64,000 nucleotides of DNA from an uncultured Alphaproteobacteria bacterium. GTDB taxonomy: Bacteria > Pseudomonadota > Alphaproteobacteria > CAAHEQ01 > UBA3637. The notes under the pieces are model-generated. The model did no database searches, was not told the origin of the DNA, and worked only from the letters and a program-made list of their open reading frames with translations. Location of the stretch: assembly GCA_934216505.1 (NCBI GenBank), contig CAKQBW010000004.1, positions 1-64,000 of the forward strand, in the 5' to 3' direction. This document shows positions 16,783 through 24,348 of this stretch, piece by piece; the stretch's first letter is position 1, and every line of letters starts with the position of its first letter. A program made the position numbers and the translations under genes.

Positions 16783-17616
16783 ATGTCTATATTTAATAAA
16801 TTACAATCAGGAAGTTTTGATGGATTATCGGATTCTGAAAAAATCGGAAAGATTAAGGACATCTTAAAAAAAATGGATTACCTGTTGGATGCTCAAAAGC
16901 AAGGAGATAATTCTAGATTTGAAGGCCCTAGAAGATATTTCCTAGATTCTTATGTTTCCCTTTATAACCCCACTTTTAATGATTTGGATTTTAGTTTTTC
17001 TCTGTCAGCTGACGATATTTTGAATAAAAGTATGCGAGAAATTGTTGGTTATAAAGGTTCTATCAACCCAGAAGATAAAGGAACTTTTATTGAAAAAAAG
17101 ATGGGACGAGGAATTATTGGATGTACTGGGACGGCCAAAGTTTTTTGTGCTTTAGCTAAGGAAGCAGGTGTCAATTGTCTGGTTGTTATGACTGCGGACA
17201 AAAAGGCTTGGGAAAAAGCAAGAGAACAAGCCCAAAATGGTGTTTCTGAACAAGACAGAGACATTATCAATGGGCATCAAATTATTGCTATTAAACTTTC
17301 AGATGGATTCCACGCTTTTGATCCAGGGTATAAAGAAGAAAATGTTCAGTATGGTCCAGGGTATGTTGAACAAAGAGAGTCAAAATTTAAAGATCTTGGA
17401 AAAGTTGAGCAGGGAAAAACAATAGATATGCCACGATTTAGGAATCATTTTGTGACAGCAATAATAGCTCCAGATGAATTTTCTAAAGTTAAATCATACC
17501 AAGATGTTGCCAATCTTTATTCAAGTGGTAAAATGGACAGTTCAAATTTTTCTATTGAACCAAAGCAACTCAAAGAAAACATAACAAGGCATTCAATTTC
17601 GGGTAAATCAAGATAA
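16783..17616 (+). CDS. Transglutaminase-like cysteine protein
   Basis: A 277-residue protein with a probable papain/transglutaminase-fold core. C114 sits in IGCTGTAKVFCALAKEAG, H165 in INGHQIIAIKL and D180 in FHAFDPGY. Spacing and surroundings fit the Cys-His-Asp triad of transglutaminase-like hydrolases, peptidases and acyltransferases. The first 100 residues are charged and helical, the last 60 unconserved. No signal peptide or membrane helix is visible. AAAGGA precedes the ATG. It lies between two paralogous genes, 14 nt from each. Arginine is coded almost only by AGA, AGG or CGA, while neighbouring genes use CGT, CGC and CGG, which is a sign of transfer. Substrate and role are unknown; an effector, toxin or modification system is inference. 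Confidence 0.6.
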   Translation: MSIFNKLQSGSFDGLSDSEKIGKIKDILKKMDYLLDAQKQGDNSRFEGPRRYFLDSYVSLYNPTFNDLDFSFSLSADDILNKSMREIVGYKGSINPEDKGTFIEKKMGRGIIGCTGTAKVFCALAKEAGVNCLVVMTADKKAWEKAREQAQNGVSEQDRDIINGHQIIAIKLSDGFHAFDPGYKEENVQYGPGYVEQRESKFKDLGKVEQGKTIDMPRFRNHFVTAIIAPDEFSKVKSYQDVANLYSSGKMDSSNFSIEPKQLKENITRHSISGKSR

Positions 17617-17630
17617 AAAAAGGAAAGCAA

Positions 17631-18170
17631 ATGAAACTATATCACTACATTCAAAAAGGGAACAAGGTTTTTGAAGAAGGACTTTTGAGTTTTGCAAAAA
17701 GCCCCTATGCGGACACCAATTATTATGTCAAGCGTTCTGGTCAAAAAACAAAAGCCGGTATTATCCAGTGGATGGAAAATTGTTTTGAAGGTCGCAGTCG
17801 GGGAATTCGTTTTTTTACAACTCCTCTAAAATGGACACAAAAATCTTTAAGGTTAAAAGAATTAGTGGATAATTGTGATTTGTTGGAACTGGATGTAGAT
17901 GCTTTAGAAAAAGATGGGTTTATAGAAAAAGTCCTCTTTAAGCCATCTGTTTTTGATAAAAAATATCAACCACCCAAAGATTTTGATTTGAATGACGAGT
18001 ATTTAATTCCCTTAAATTCAGTTCATGAAATAGATTTGACATACAAGCAGACATGGGATAAATGTGATGATAGCAAAGGGTTAAGAATGGCACCTTTGCG
18101 GTTTTATGTCCTTGTGATAAAAGGTGGCGTCATACCTCCCCAATATCTAAAAAAATCGGATAACATGTGA
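17631..18170 (+). CDS. Unknown protein, paralogue of the gene at 16268
   Basis: A 179-residue protein related to the first gene of the cassette: KLYHYIQKGNKV start, GRSRGIRFFTTPLKW near residue 54, then LKELVDNCDLLELDVDALEKDGFIE, and at the end KGLRMAPLRFYVLVIKGGVIPPQYLKK. It is about 13 residues longer, mainly through an insertion around residues 105-130. AAAAAAAGGAAAG precedes the ATG. The duplicate pair flanking one transglutaminase-like gene suggests that the two proteins act on, with or against the middle one, for example as alternative partners. That is inference. It is the last gene of the cassette; a 500-bp gap with repeats follows. Confidence 0.6.
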   Translation: MKLYHYIQKGNKVFEEGLLSFAKSPYADTNYYVKRSGQKTKAGIIQWMENCFEGRSRGIRFFTTPLKWTQKSLRLKELVDNCDLLELDVDALEKDGFIEKVLFKPSVFDKKYQPPKDFDLNDEYLIPLNSVHEIDLTYKQTWDKCDDSKGLRMAPLRFYVLVIKGGVIPPQYLKKSDNM

Positions 18171-18187
18171 AAAAATAAGGTTTCTCT

Positions 18188-18332
18188 AAGGGAATAAGTC
18201 CCACAAGAACAGGCCTTTACGAGGGGGGAATTTTTCTCTTTTCAGACAGGGCAAAAGAGGAGACGGGGCTGTTTTGTTCTCCGGTCATTCCCCGTGAGGC
18301 GGGAATCTCATCAAAAGGGACTCTATTCCTTA
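18188..18332. repeat. Imperfect inverted repeat in the gap before the pilin gene
   Basis: AAGGGAATAAGTCCC (18188-18202) and GGGACTCTATTCCTT (18317-18331) are near-reverse complements with two small indels, about 115 bp apart. They could frame a structured RNA or a small mobile remnant. The interval also contains a G-rich stretch, and the right arm lies inside the REP-like element. Confidence 0.35.
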
Positions 18333-18359
18333 AAGATGCCCGCTCAGGTCGGACATGAC
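18284..18359. repeat. REP-like palindromic element
   Basis: A 76-bp element bounded by GTCAT (18284-18288) and ATGAC (18355-18359). It contains two hairpins: ATTCCCCGTGAGGCGGGAAT near the left end and ATGCCCGCTCAGGTCGGACAT at the right end. This is the usual design of dispersed repetitive extragenic palindromes with a GTCAT/ATGAC border. Only one copy was seen in this window, so dispersal is inferred. Confidence 0.55.
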
Positions 18360-18470
18360 AATGCCCATTTTATCCTGTATTTACGGGCGTCGTGGGGGGA
18401 AAAAGAGAAAATTCAAAATCCGTTTTTCAAATAAGCGACAAAGCCCGTCAATAAAGGGAAATAAGGTATA

Positions 18471-18490
18471 ACAAAAACGATCGTTTTTGT
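18471..18490. promoter_or_regulatory. 20-bp perfect palindrome, distal operator-like site
   Basis: ACAAAAACGATCGTTTTTGT is a perfect 20-bp palindrome. The same 18-bp core recurs 133 bp downstream (18605-18622). It is probably a binding site for a dimeric regulator of the pilin gene at 18673. Confidence 0.6.
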
Positions 18491-18604
18491 CAATATACTT
18501 TCTAGCGGCTTTTTGAATTTTGATAATTTTAAAATAACTTATTGATTTTAAATAAGAATTTAATCGTTTGGTTATTTTCTCTCTTTCCACATTTTCCCCT
18601 ATTC

Positions 18605-18622
18605 CAAAAACGATCGTTTTTG
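18605..18622. promoter_or_regulatory. 18-bp palindrome overlapping the pilin promoter
   Basis: CAAAAACGATCGTTTTTG is identical to the core of the site at 18471. It ends one base before the likely -10 TATAGT (18624-18629), so it fills the spacer where a repressor would act. The -35 region is poor, which would also suit an activator. Confidence 0.6.
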
Positions 18623-18623
18623 T

Positions 18624-18629
18624 TATAGT
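18624..18629 (+). promoter_or_regulatory. -10 box of the modular pilin gene
   Basis: TATAGT lies 43 nt before the ATG at 18673. No good -35 hexamer is present, consistent with regulation through the adjoining palindrome. Confidence 0.4.
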
Positions 18630-18672
18630 GGGACTCGCAAAGATTTTTTACTTTTTAACGGGAGGAATTGAT

Positions 18673-19689
18673 ATGTATAAAGCAAATGAATCAGGGCGCA
18701 GTATGGTAGAAATGCTGGGGGTGTTGGCGATTATTGGCGTGTTGAGTGTGGGCGGTATAGCAGGCTACACCACGGCTATGAACAAACATCGGGCGAATAA
18801 GATTTTAAACGGAGCGTCTGTGCGGGCCATTGTGGTTTCCACGCAAATCCAAAGAGGCTCTGCGGCCCCGACACTGGGCGAATTTACAGACGCAGACAAT
18901 GCGGTTGGTGGCGCCACTTTTACAGGTTTAGCCGCTTGGAATAAAGACACTGATAAGCGTTTTAGTTTAACCTTGGAAAATGTCCCAGCTGAAGTTTGCG
19001 CCCAAATGAAAGCTATGAAAGGGGAGAATGGGATTATCCGAAAGATTGATGACGGTTGTACCACGATTACCTATAATAACGATTTAACCCCCAATGACCC
19101 CGAGCCGTCAGGGCCCAAAGGCCATGAATGCACGGATACTTGTTCGGGCGGTGCAAAATGCGAAAATGGCTACTGTCAATGTGCTGAAGGCATTTGGCAA
19201 CCGAGCGATAATTCAGGAAACGGCGAATGTAAGACGGGCCTCACAGGGGATTGCACCACGAATGCCGACTGTAAAGAAGCAGGAAAGTATTGTCAAATTA
19301 AAGGAAAATATGAAAATAGTTGTTCTGTTCCCAGCACAGGAAAATGCGATACATTGGCCGATGGGACAGAAACAACCTATAATGGTAAGACATTCTTGTA
19401 TTCCTCTGGCACTATGAGTTGGTGGGCAGCCCGTAATTGGTGCTTGGCGCATGGAAAGAGTCTTGTATCGCTCTCTGACCTAGGGATTACACGTCCCGCA
19501 GAAATTTATTGCTCTGGAAGTGATTGTATAGGGGCGGATTGGACGGCTTTGACAGTGGCTTTTGGTGGAAACAAGAGGCTTTGGACGAATAACAGTTATA
19601 GTTCTTGCTACGCGTTCCGCGTCCGTACCGACGATCAGGCCGTGAGCGTCAACGACCGCTACTTCGGCGACTTCGCCTTGTGTCGGTAG
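18673..19689 (+). CDS. Modular type IV pilin-like protein with lectin-like, possibly hypervariable C-terminus
   Basis: A 338-residue surface protein candidate. Residues 1-8 are a prepilin leader ending in Gly8; the mature part begins RSMVEM, with Glu at +5, then a helix to about residue 30 and GYTTAMNKHRANKI. Residues about 150-235 are Cys-rich and EGF-like. From about 240 the sequence resembles a C-type-lectin-like fold (WWAARNWCLAHGKSLVSLSDL, then CYAFRV and a final ALCR). Codons 313-338 have 18 NNC codons, with codons 325-335 all NNC, and about 65% GC, unlike the rest of the gene. This suggests a diversity-generating retroelement variable region or a gene-conversion cassette. GGGAGGAA precedes the ATG at 18673; upstream in-frame starts lie in the operator region. 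Confidence 0.75.
   Translation: MYKANESGRSMVEMLGVLAIIGVLSVGGIAGYTTAMNKHRANKILNGASVRAIVVSTQIQRGSAAPTLGEFTDADNAVGGATFTGLAAWNKDTDKRFSLTLENVPAEVCAQMKAMKGENGIIRKIDDGCTTITYNNDLTPNDPEPSGPKGHECTDTCSGGAKCENGYCQCAEGIWQPSDNSGNGECKTGLTGDCTTNADCKEAGKYCQIKGKYENSCSVPSTGKCDTLADGTETTYNGKTFLYSSGTMSWWAARNWCLAHGKSLVSLSDLGITRPAEIYCSGSDCIGADWTALTVAFGGNKRLWTNNSYSSCYAFRVRTDDQAVSVNDRYFGDFALCR
19607..19689 (+). other. Candidate variable region at the 3' end of the pilin gene
   Basis: By hand count, 52 of 80 bases in 19611-19690 are G or C, against 39 of 80 in the preceding 80. Eighteen of the last 26 codons end in C, while only 3 of the preceding 28 do. In diversity-generating retroelements, template AAC codons become NNC in the target, which is located in a C-terminal lectin fold. 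No template repeat or reverse transcriptase was recognised in the window. Confidence 0.4.
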
Positions 19690-19739
19690 GGTTGAGTCTC
19701 GCTTTTTGATTTAGTCTCCTTTTACCACTTTCGTTGATT

Positions 19740-20615
19740 TCAGGCATTCACCCAAGTGGGGTGCAGGACAGCGTTGGTTATTTGCCCCAAAGCCACCAAC
19801 CGCCCCTGACAAACGAAAACGATAGGGGTATTTTGGGGAAGGGTTTGAAATGAATCGTCTTTGATACGTTGCCCGTGTTGCAGGCGGCCCGCTGTTTCAG
19901 GGGAAACTTCCCGATGGGGTAGGGAAGTTAAAACGGCCTCCATGGGAAGGATTTGTTGGTCCAAATTTTCTGTTGTCCAATTTGTGGCTTGAGTGATGGT
20001 AAAGGGCCCATCTAATGTCCGATGCAGGCGTACCACAACACCGAGCATGCCCAATTTTGCTGCTATATCATGGGCCAAAGTGCGAATATAAGTTCCTTTG
20101 CTGACCGTGGCGATGAAATTGGATTTTTTGGGGGTGTGTGCCACGAGCTGTAGATCATGGATAAAAACGGGGCGAGGGGAAAGAGCCACCTCTTGTCCTT
20201 GACGCGCTAACTCATAGGCCCGCTTGCCATTGACTTTTAAAGCAGAAAAAATACTGGGCGTTTGTAAAATCTGTCCCCGAAACAAAGGGAGGACCTTTAA
20301 AAGAGCTTCTTGCGTGGGGGCTTGATTATTTTGGGCCACAATGGTCCCGTCCAAATCATCGGAAGTCGTTTGTGTGCCCCATTGAATGTCAAACTCATAG
20401 ACTTTTTTGTCATTCATCACAAAGGGAATCAATCGGGTGGCTTTCCCCAAAGCGATTGGCAAAACCCCCGTTGCCAAAGGGTCTAAAGTCCCCGCATGAC
20501 CAATTTTGTTGGGGTGTAAAAGGTGCTTGATTTTCCCGACAACTTGAGTTGAACTCATTTGTGGAGGCTTGTCAATAACCAACCACCCGTTCAGGTTATT
20601 CTTTGTACTTGTCAA
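19740..20615 (-). CDS. truB: tRNA pseudouridine(55) synthase
   Basis: Converts U55 of the T loop of tRNAs to pseudouridine. The 291-residue protein has the catalytic aspartate in GHAGTLDPLATGVL and the downstream KGTYIRTLAHDI and C-terminal PUA-like region. There is no ATG near the expected start. The TTG at 20615 gives a product beginning just before the conserved NGWLVIDKP, and AAAGG lies about 7 nt upstream. It overlaps the end of rbfA by 20 bp on the same strand, so translation is probably coupled. rbfA-truB is a standard order. Confidence 0.94.
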   Translation of the reverse strand: MTSTKNNLNGWLVIDKPPQMSSTQVVGKIKHLLHPNKIGHAGTLDPLATGVLPIALGKATRLIPFVMNDKKVYEFDIQWGTQTTSDDLDGTIVAQNNQAPTQEALLKVLPLFRGQILQTPSIFSALKVNGKRAYELARQGQEVALSPRPVFIHDLQLVAHTPKKSNFIATVSKGTYIRTLAHDIAAKLGMLGVVVRLHRTLDGPFTITQATNWTTENLDQQILPMEAVLTSLPHREVSPETAGRLQHGQRIKDDSFQTLPQNTPIVFVCQGRLVALGQITNAVLHPTWVNA

Positions 20616-20982
20616 GATCGGCCTTTACCCGAGGAGAGTTTAAAATTTGTTCAATGCGTTCGTCTTGTTCAAAACGGGTGTCAGGCAGAAAACGTACCTC
20701 TGGGGTAATACGCAGACGTATATTTTGCCCAATTGCCTTACGAAAAGCCCCTTTGTGATCATTCAATAACATCACTTGTTCGTCCGTATCCACAGGAGGC
20801 ATTGCCCGAACAAATAAAGTGGCATAGGAAAAATCAGGGGCCACTTGGACTTCAGTCAGCATCAAATAAGGGGCTTTCAGACCTTTGATAAATAAGTTGT
20901 TTTCAATCAGCATTTTGGCAATCAGTTTTTTTATTTCTTCACTGACGCGCAACTGTCTTTGAGAGGGGGCTTTTTTTTGCAT
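20596..20982 (-). CDS. rbfA: 30S ribosome-binding factor A
   Basis: Assists maturation of the 16S rRNA 5' end and cold adaptation. The 128-residue KH-like protein has the family pattern: SQRQLRVSEEIKKLIAKML at the start, VQVAPDFSYATLFV in the middle and LRITPEVRFLPDTRFEQDERIEQIL near the end. It precedes and overlaps truB. infB, often upstream, is not here. An AAGGAG site precedes the ATG at 20982. Confidence 0.94.
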   Translation of the reverse strand: MQKKAPSQRQLRVSEEIKKLIAKMLIENNLFIKGLKAPYLMLTEVQVAPDFSYATLFVRAMPPVDTDEQVMLLNDHKGAFRKAIGQNIRLRITPEVRFLPDTRFEQDERIEQILNSPRVKADLDKYKE

Positions 20983-21039
20983 AATGAACTCCTTGTTAAG
21001 AAAAAGGGAAAACGCCCCCTGAAAAAGAGGGCGCCCGAA

Positions 21040-22989
21040 TTAACCGATTAAACGATTCCACCAACCGCCTTTTTTGGGGCCTTCCACTTGAGGAGGTTCC
21101 TCTTTAGGTTGGGGGGCTGATTCGCTTGTTTTTTGTTTTTTATGAAGGGTTTCTTCCTTTAAAGAAGTGCTTTCCACGACCTTAAAGTTTTCCTGAGTTG
21201 GTTCCTTTTTATCAGTGCTCCCAGAAACTTCGTTTTTTTCGTCTTTTCCCCGCCGATGATGACGGCGATGGCGGTTGCCCTGTTGCTGAGAAGAATCTTC
21301 GTCCGCTGTTTGAGGGGGAATTTCCACAGGCGTCATCTTGAATTTAGGTATCGCCATTAAAGGCACAGACACCCTGACTCCATCTGAACGAATGTAATCC
21401 AATTTGTACCCGTCAATAGCATCAAAAGTATCCACGAGCACTTCTGTTTTAACGGTGTATTGTTTTTCCAAATCAAACAGGTAAGACCGCTTTTGATTGA
21501 GGAGATAGCTGGCCACTTCATGGGGTACAGTTAAAATCAAAGTCGTTTTTCCCAAACGGGCGGCGGCTTCTTCCAAAACACGAATCAACCGTGTGGTACA
21601 AGATTCCACAGACCGCATGACGCCATTGCCATGACAATGCGGACAAACATGATAACTGGATTCCAAGAAACTGGAATGAAGCCGTTGGCGGGACATTTCC
21701 ATCAAGCCAAAGCCGGACATTTTCCCCACTTGAATACGGGCTCTGTCTTTGCGCAAAGCCTCCTTCAAGCGTCTTTCTACGGCGGCATTATTTTTGGCCT
21801 CATCCATATCAATAAAGTCAATGACAATCAGCCCCGCTAAATCCCGCAACCTGAGTTGTCGTGCCAGTTCATCGCAGGTTTCAAGGTTGGTTTTGACCGC
21901 CGTTTCTTCAATGTTGTGCTCACGGGTGGCACGTCCTGAATTGACATCAACGGCAACCAAAGCCTCTGTTTGGTCAATCACCAAGTACCCTCCAGATGGC
22001 AGTTGCACAACATTAGAGTGAATAGCTTCCAGTTGTGGTTCCACTTGATATTCCAAAAATAAAGGCTTTTTCCCTTTGTAAAGTTTGACTTTTTTGACCT
22101 GAGTGGGCATCAACAGTTTGACAAAATCACGGGTAGATTTAAAAACATCGGCCCCATCAATCAAGATCTCATCAACGTCTGAGGTAAAGACATCACGTAA
22201 AGAACGTTTGATAATGTCGCCTTCTTGATGAATCAATTTGGGGGCGATGGACTTTAAAGTCAAATCCCGAATGTTATTCCAAGTTTTTAATAGATAATCC
22301 ACATCGCGTTTAATTTCCGTTTTTGTCTTTCCCAAACCTGCGGTGCGAACAATAACGCCCATACCATTGGGGATAGACAGTTTATCCAAGATGGCCCGTA
22401 AAGATTTGCGATCCTTTTGGTTGGAAATTTTTCTGGAAATGCCTGAACCGTGACTGCTGTTGGGCATCAATACAGAAAAGCGTCCCGCTAAAGACAGATA
22501 AGTTGTCATGGCGGCGCCTTTGTTTCCCCGTTCTTCTTTGACGACCTGAATCAACATGACTTGACCTGGGTGAATGACCTCTTGAATTTTATACTTTTTA
22601 AAAAAACGAGGGCGATGATGGATGGTTTCATCGGATTCATGTACAACTTCCACATCTGAGTTTTTGTCTGGTTCGTTGAGTTCTGCTTCTTCTTTTTTTT
22701 CTGCCTCAGCCATTTGTTTTTTTAACGCCTCTTTATCGGCCACAGGAATTTGATAGTAATCAGGATTGATTTCCCCAAAGGCCAAGAAACCATGGCGATT
22801 TCCCCCGTATTCCAAAAAGCACGCCTGAAGAGATGGTTCCACTCGGACCACTTTGGCTAAATAGATATTTCCTTTAATTTGTTTTTTGTTTTGTGTATCA
22901 ACGTCCAGTTCTTCTACACGTCCATTCTCCAACACGACCACGCGCGTTTCTTCGGGATGCAATGCATCAATAAGCATTTGTTTTGACAT
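21040..22989 (-). CDS. rne: Ribonuclease E
   Basis: Endonuclease that starts mRNA decay and processes stable RNAs. The 649-residue protein has an S1 RNA-binding domain interrupted by an acidic insertion (residues about 85-125), catalytic aspartates in AVDVNSG and IDFIDMDE, and the zinc link CPHCHGNG. The tail after residue 560 is low-complexity, rich in Lys, Glu and His, and ends in GGWWNRLIG, a C-terminal form seen in alphaproteobacterial RNase E. The tail is short for the group, so fewer degradosome partners may bind. GGAGAA precedes the ATG. A long leader with hairpins, a palindromic promoter and a small upstream reading frame suggests autoregulation, known for rne elsewhere. Confidence 0.94.
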   Translation of the reverse strand: MSKQMLIDALHPEETRVVVLENGRVEELDVDTQNKKQIKGNIYLAKVVRVEPSLQACFLEYGGNRHGFLAFGEINPDYYQIPVADKEALKKQMAEAEKKEEAELNEPDKNSDVEVVHESDETIHHRPRFFKKYKIQEVIHPGQVMLIQVVKEERGNKGAAMTTYLSLAGRFSVLMPNSSHGSGISRKISNQKDRKSLRAILDKLSIPNGMGVIVRTAGLGKTKTEIKRDVDYLLKTWNNIRDLTLKSIAPKLIHQEGDIIKRSLRDVFTSDVDEILIDGADVFKSTRDFVKLLMPTQVKKVKLYKGKKPLFLEYQVEPQLEAIHSNVVQLPSGGYLVIDQTEALVAVDVNSGRATREHNIEETAVKTNLETCDELARQLRLRDLAGLIVIDFIDMDEAKNNAAVERRLKEALRKDRARIQVGKMSGFGLMEMSRQRLHSSFLESSYHVCPHCHGNGVMRSVESCTTRLIRVLEEAAARLGKTTLILTVPHEVASYLLNQKRSYLFDLEKQYTVKTEVLVDTFDAIDGYKLDYIRSDGVRVSVPLMAIPKFKMTPVEIPPQTADEDSSQQQGNRHRRHHRRGKDEKNEVSGSTDKKEPTQENFKVVESTSLKEETLHKKQKTSESAPQPKEEPPQVEGPKKGGWWNRLIG

Positions 22990-23105
22990 AAATTATTCTC
23001 CAATTCAATCGGGCGTAAGGCCCGTTTTTTATTCAACATCAACGAACCAGTTGAGCCCAAAGCCCACATCAATATAAAGGAAAAAGTCATAACAGATAAA
23101 ATCAT
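22914..23105 (-). CDS. Possible small membrane protein in the rne leader
   Basis: A 63-codon frame starting MILSVMTFSFILMWALG with one likely membrane helix and an AAAAGGTGAAA ribosome binding site 3-5 nt before the ATG. It lies about 50 nt inside the predicted rne transcript and overlaps the rne start by 76 bp in another frame. It could be a leader peptide coupling rne translation, or a chance frame. Confidence 0.3.
   Translation of the reverse strand: MILSVMTFSFILMWALGSTGSLMLNKKRALRPIELENNLCQNKCLLMHCIPKKRAWSCWRMDV
23010..23030 (-). promoter_or_regulatory. Hairpin in the rne leader
   Basis: CGGGC (23010-23014) pairs with GCCCG (23020-23024), 21-35 nt upstream of the rne ATG. On the plus strand it is followed by T like a terminator, but no plus-strand gene precedes it, so an RNase E leader structure is the better reading. 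Confidence 0.4.
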
Positions 23106-23164
23106 TTTTCACCTTTTTGTTCGTCAAAAAAATATTTTTAGGCAATTTTTTAATTGCACTTTTT

Positions 23165-23193
23165 ATTATAACAGGTTATAAATAAATAATCAA
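23165..23193 (-). promoter_or_regulatory. rne promoter with palindrome over the -10 box
   Basis: On the minus strand TTGATT (23188-23193), a 17-bp spacer and TATAAT (23165-23170). The palindrome TTATAAC-AG-GTTATAA (23166-23181) covers the -10 box and part of the spacer and may be an operator. A hairpin GCAATT-TTTT-AATTGC follows at the expected RNA 5' end. Confidence 0.55.
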
Positions 23194-23214
23194 GTTTTTT
23201 TTAGGGGAAGAAGA

Positions 23215-24348
23215 ATGTCTTTTTTGGGGCGCTTTTTGTTTTTAATGATGATGTTAGTTGGGGGGACTTGTTCGGCCCAAGTAATTCAAGATATTCGGTT
23301 GGCCAGTACGCCGTCCGATGGCGTGCGCTTTGTGGCGGATTTGGATAAAAAGGCTGAAGTCAAGATTTTTCGTTTGGAAAAGCCTTCCCGATTGGTCATG
23401 GATTTTGCCCAAACCCGATTTCATAAAAAGGTAAATCAAAATGTCCTATCTCAAGTGGGCTTTATTAAAGGGGGACGCTTGGGAAATCCCAACCAAAATA
23501 CAGCCCGTATTGTGTTGGATTTACCCAACGAAGAATTAAATGAAAAGCATTTTATCTTGACACCCCAAAGTGAAACAAATTGGCGTTTTGTGGTGGATTT
23601 GAATCGGAAAAATAAAGGGGTTGAAAAACAATCAGCACCGCCCCCGAAAACGCCTTCGCCCAAAAAGAAAGTTGTGGTGTTGGACCCAGGTCATGGCGGC
23701 CAAGACCCAGGGGCGATTTCGGCTTCGGGGAAATACGAAAAAGACTTGGTGTTAAAAATGGCCAAAGAAACCAAGGAAATGTTGGAAAAAGCGGGTTATA
23801 AAGTTGTTTTGACCCGCAGTACAGATATCTTTATTACTTTGCGGGGACGGATTAAAAAGGCGCATGAGGCGAATGCAGATTTATTTATTTCCATTCATGC
23901 GGACAGTTCCAAGAATCGTTCAGCAAAGGGTTTGTCCATTTATACGATTTCTGAAAAAGCCTCGGACAAAGAAGCGGCGGCCTTGGCGGAACGGGAAAAT
24001 AAAGCGGATATTTTATACGGTATGGATTTGGCGGATTATCAACCAGAGGTAGGCAATATCCTGATTGATTTTGCCAAAAAATATGCGATGGAACAATCGT
24101 CTGTTTATGCGGATTATGTGGTGCGTGAGATGAAATCTCGGGTCCAGTTAGTCCCCAATGCCCACCGTTTTGCGGGCTTTGTGGTGTTGAAATCCCCCAA
24201 CATTCCTTCGGTGCTGTTGGAAATGGGGTACCTGTCTAATCGTCAGGAAGAAAAGTTGATGTGGAAAAAGTCCTATCGCCAAAAATTGTCCAAAGCTTTG
24301 GTTCAGGCGGTAAAGGACTACTTTAAAAACAACCCTGCTGAAAATTAG
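23215..24348 (+). CDS. amiC: N-acetylmuramoyl-L-alanine amidase with AMIN domain
   Basis: Periplasmic amidase that removes stem peptides from peptidoglycan at the septum. The 377-residue product has a signal peptide (to about residue 22, SAQ), an AMIN domain that targets septal peptidoglycan (about 23-125), a short proline-rich linker and an Amidase_3 domain with zinc ligands in DPGHGG and SIHADSS and the glutamates in KYEKD and LLEMGYLSN. AmiA/B/C subtype is uncertain; the AMIN domain makes AmiC or AmiB the nearest. GGGGAAGAAG precedes the ATG. It is divergent from rne and its stop overlaps that of the convergent gene at 24345. Confidence 0.9.
   Translation: MSFLGRFLFLMMMLVGGTCSAQVIQDIRLASTPSDGVRFVADLDKKAEVKIFRLEKPSRLVMDFAQTRFHKKVNQNVLSQVGFIKGGRLGNPNQNTARIVLDLPNEELNEKHFILTPQSETNWRFVVDLNRKNKGVEKQSAPPPKTPSPKKKVVVLDPGHGGQDPGAISASGKYEKDLVLKMAKETKEMLEKAGYKVVLTRSTDIFITLRGRIKKAHEANADLFISIHADSSKNRSAKGLSIYTISEKASDKEAAALAERENKADILYGMDLADYQPEVGNILIDFAKKYAMEQSSVYADYVVREMKSRVQLVPNAHRFAGFVVLKSPNIPSVLLEMGYLSNRQEEKLMWKKSYRQKLSKALVQAVKDYFKNNPAEN

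Noticed and set aside
18171..18672. A CRISPR array in the repeat-rich gap before the pilin gene
   Set aside because: The repeats are palindromes and inverted repeats with no regular spacing; only two copies of the 18-bp palindrome exist.
21000..23000. The possibility that the gene is RNase G instead of RNase E
   Set aside because: The acidic insertion in the S1 domain, the zinc link and the long basic tail ending in GGWWNRLIG fit RNase E.
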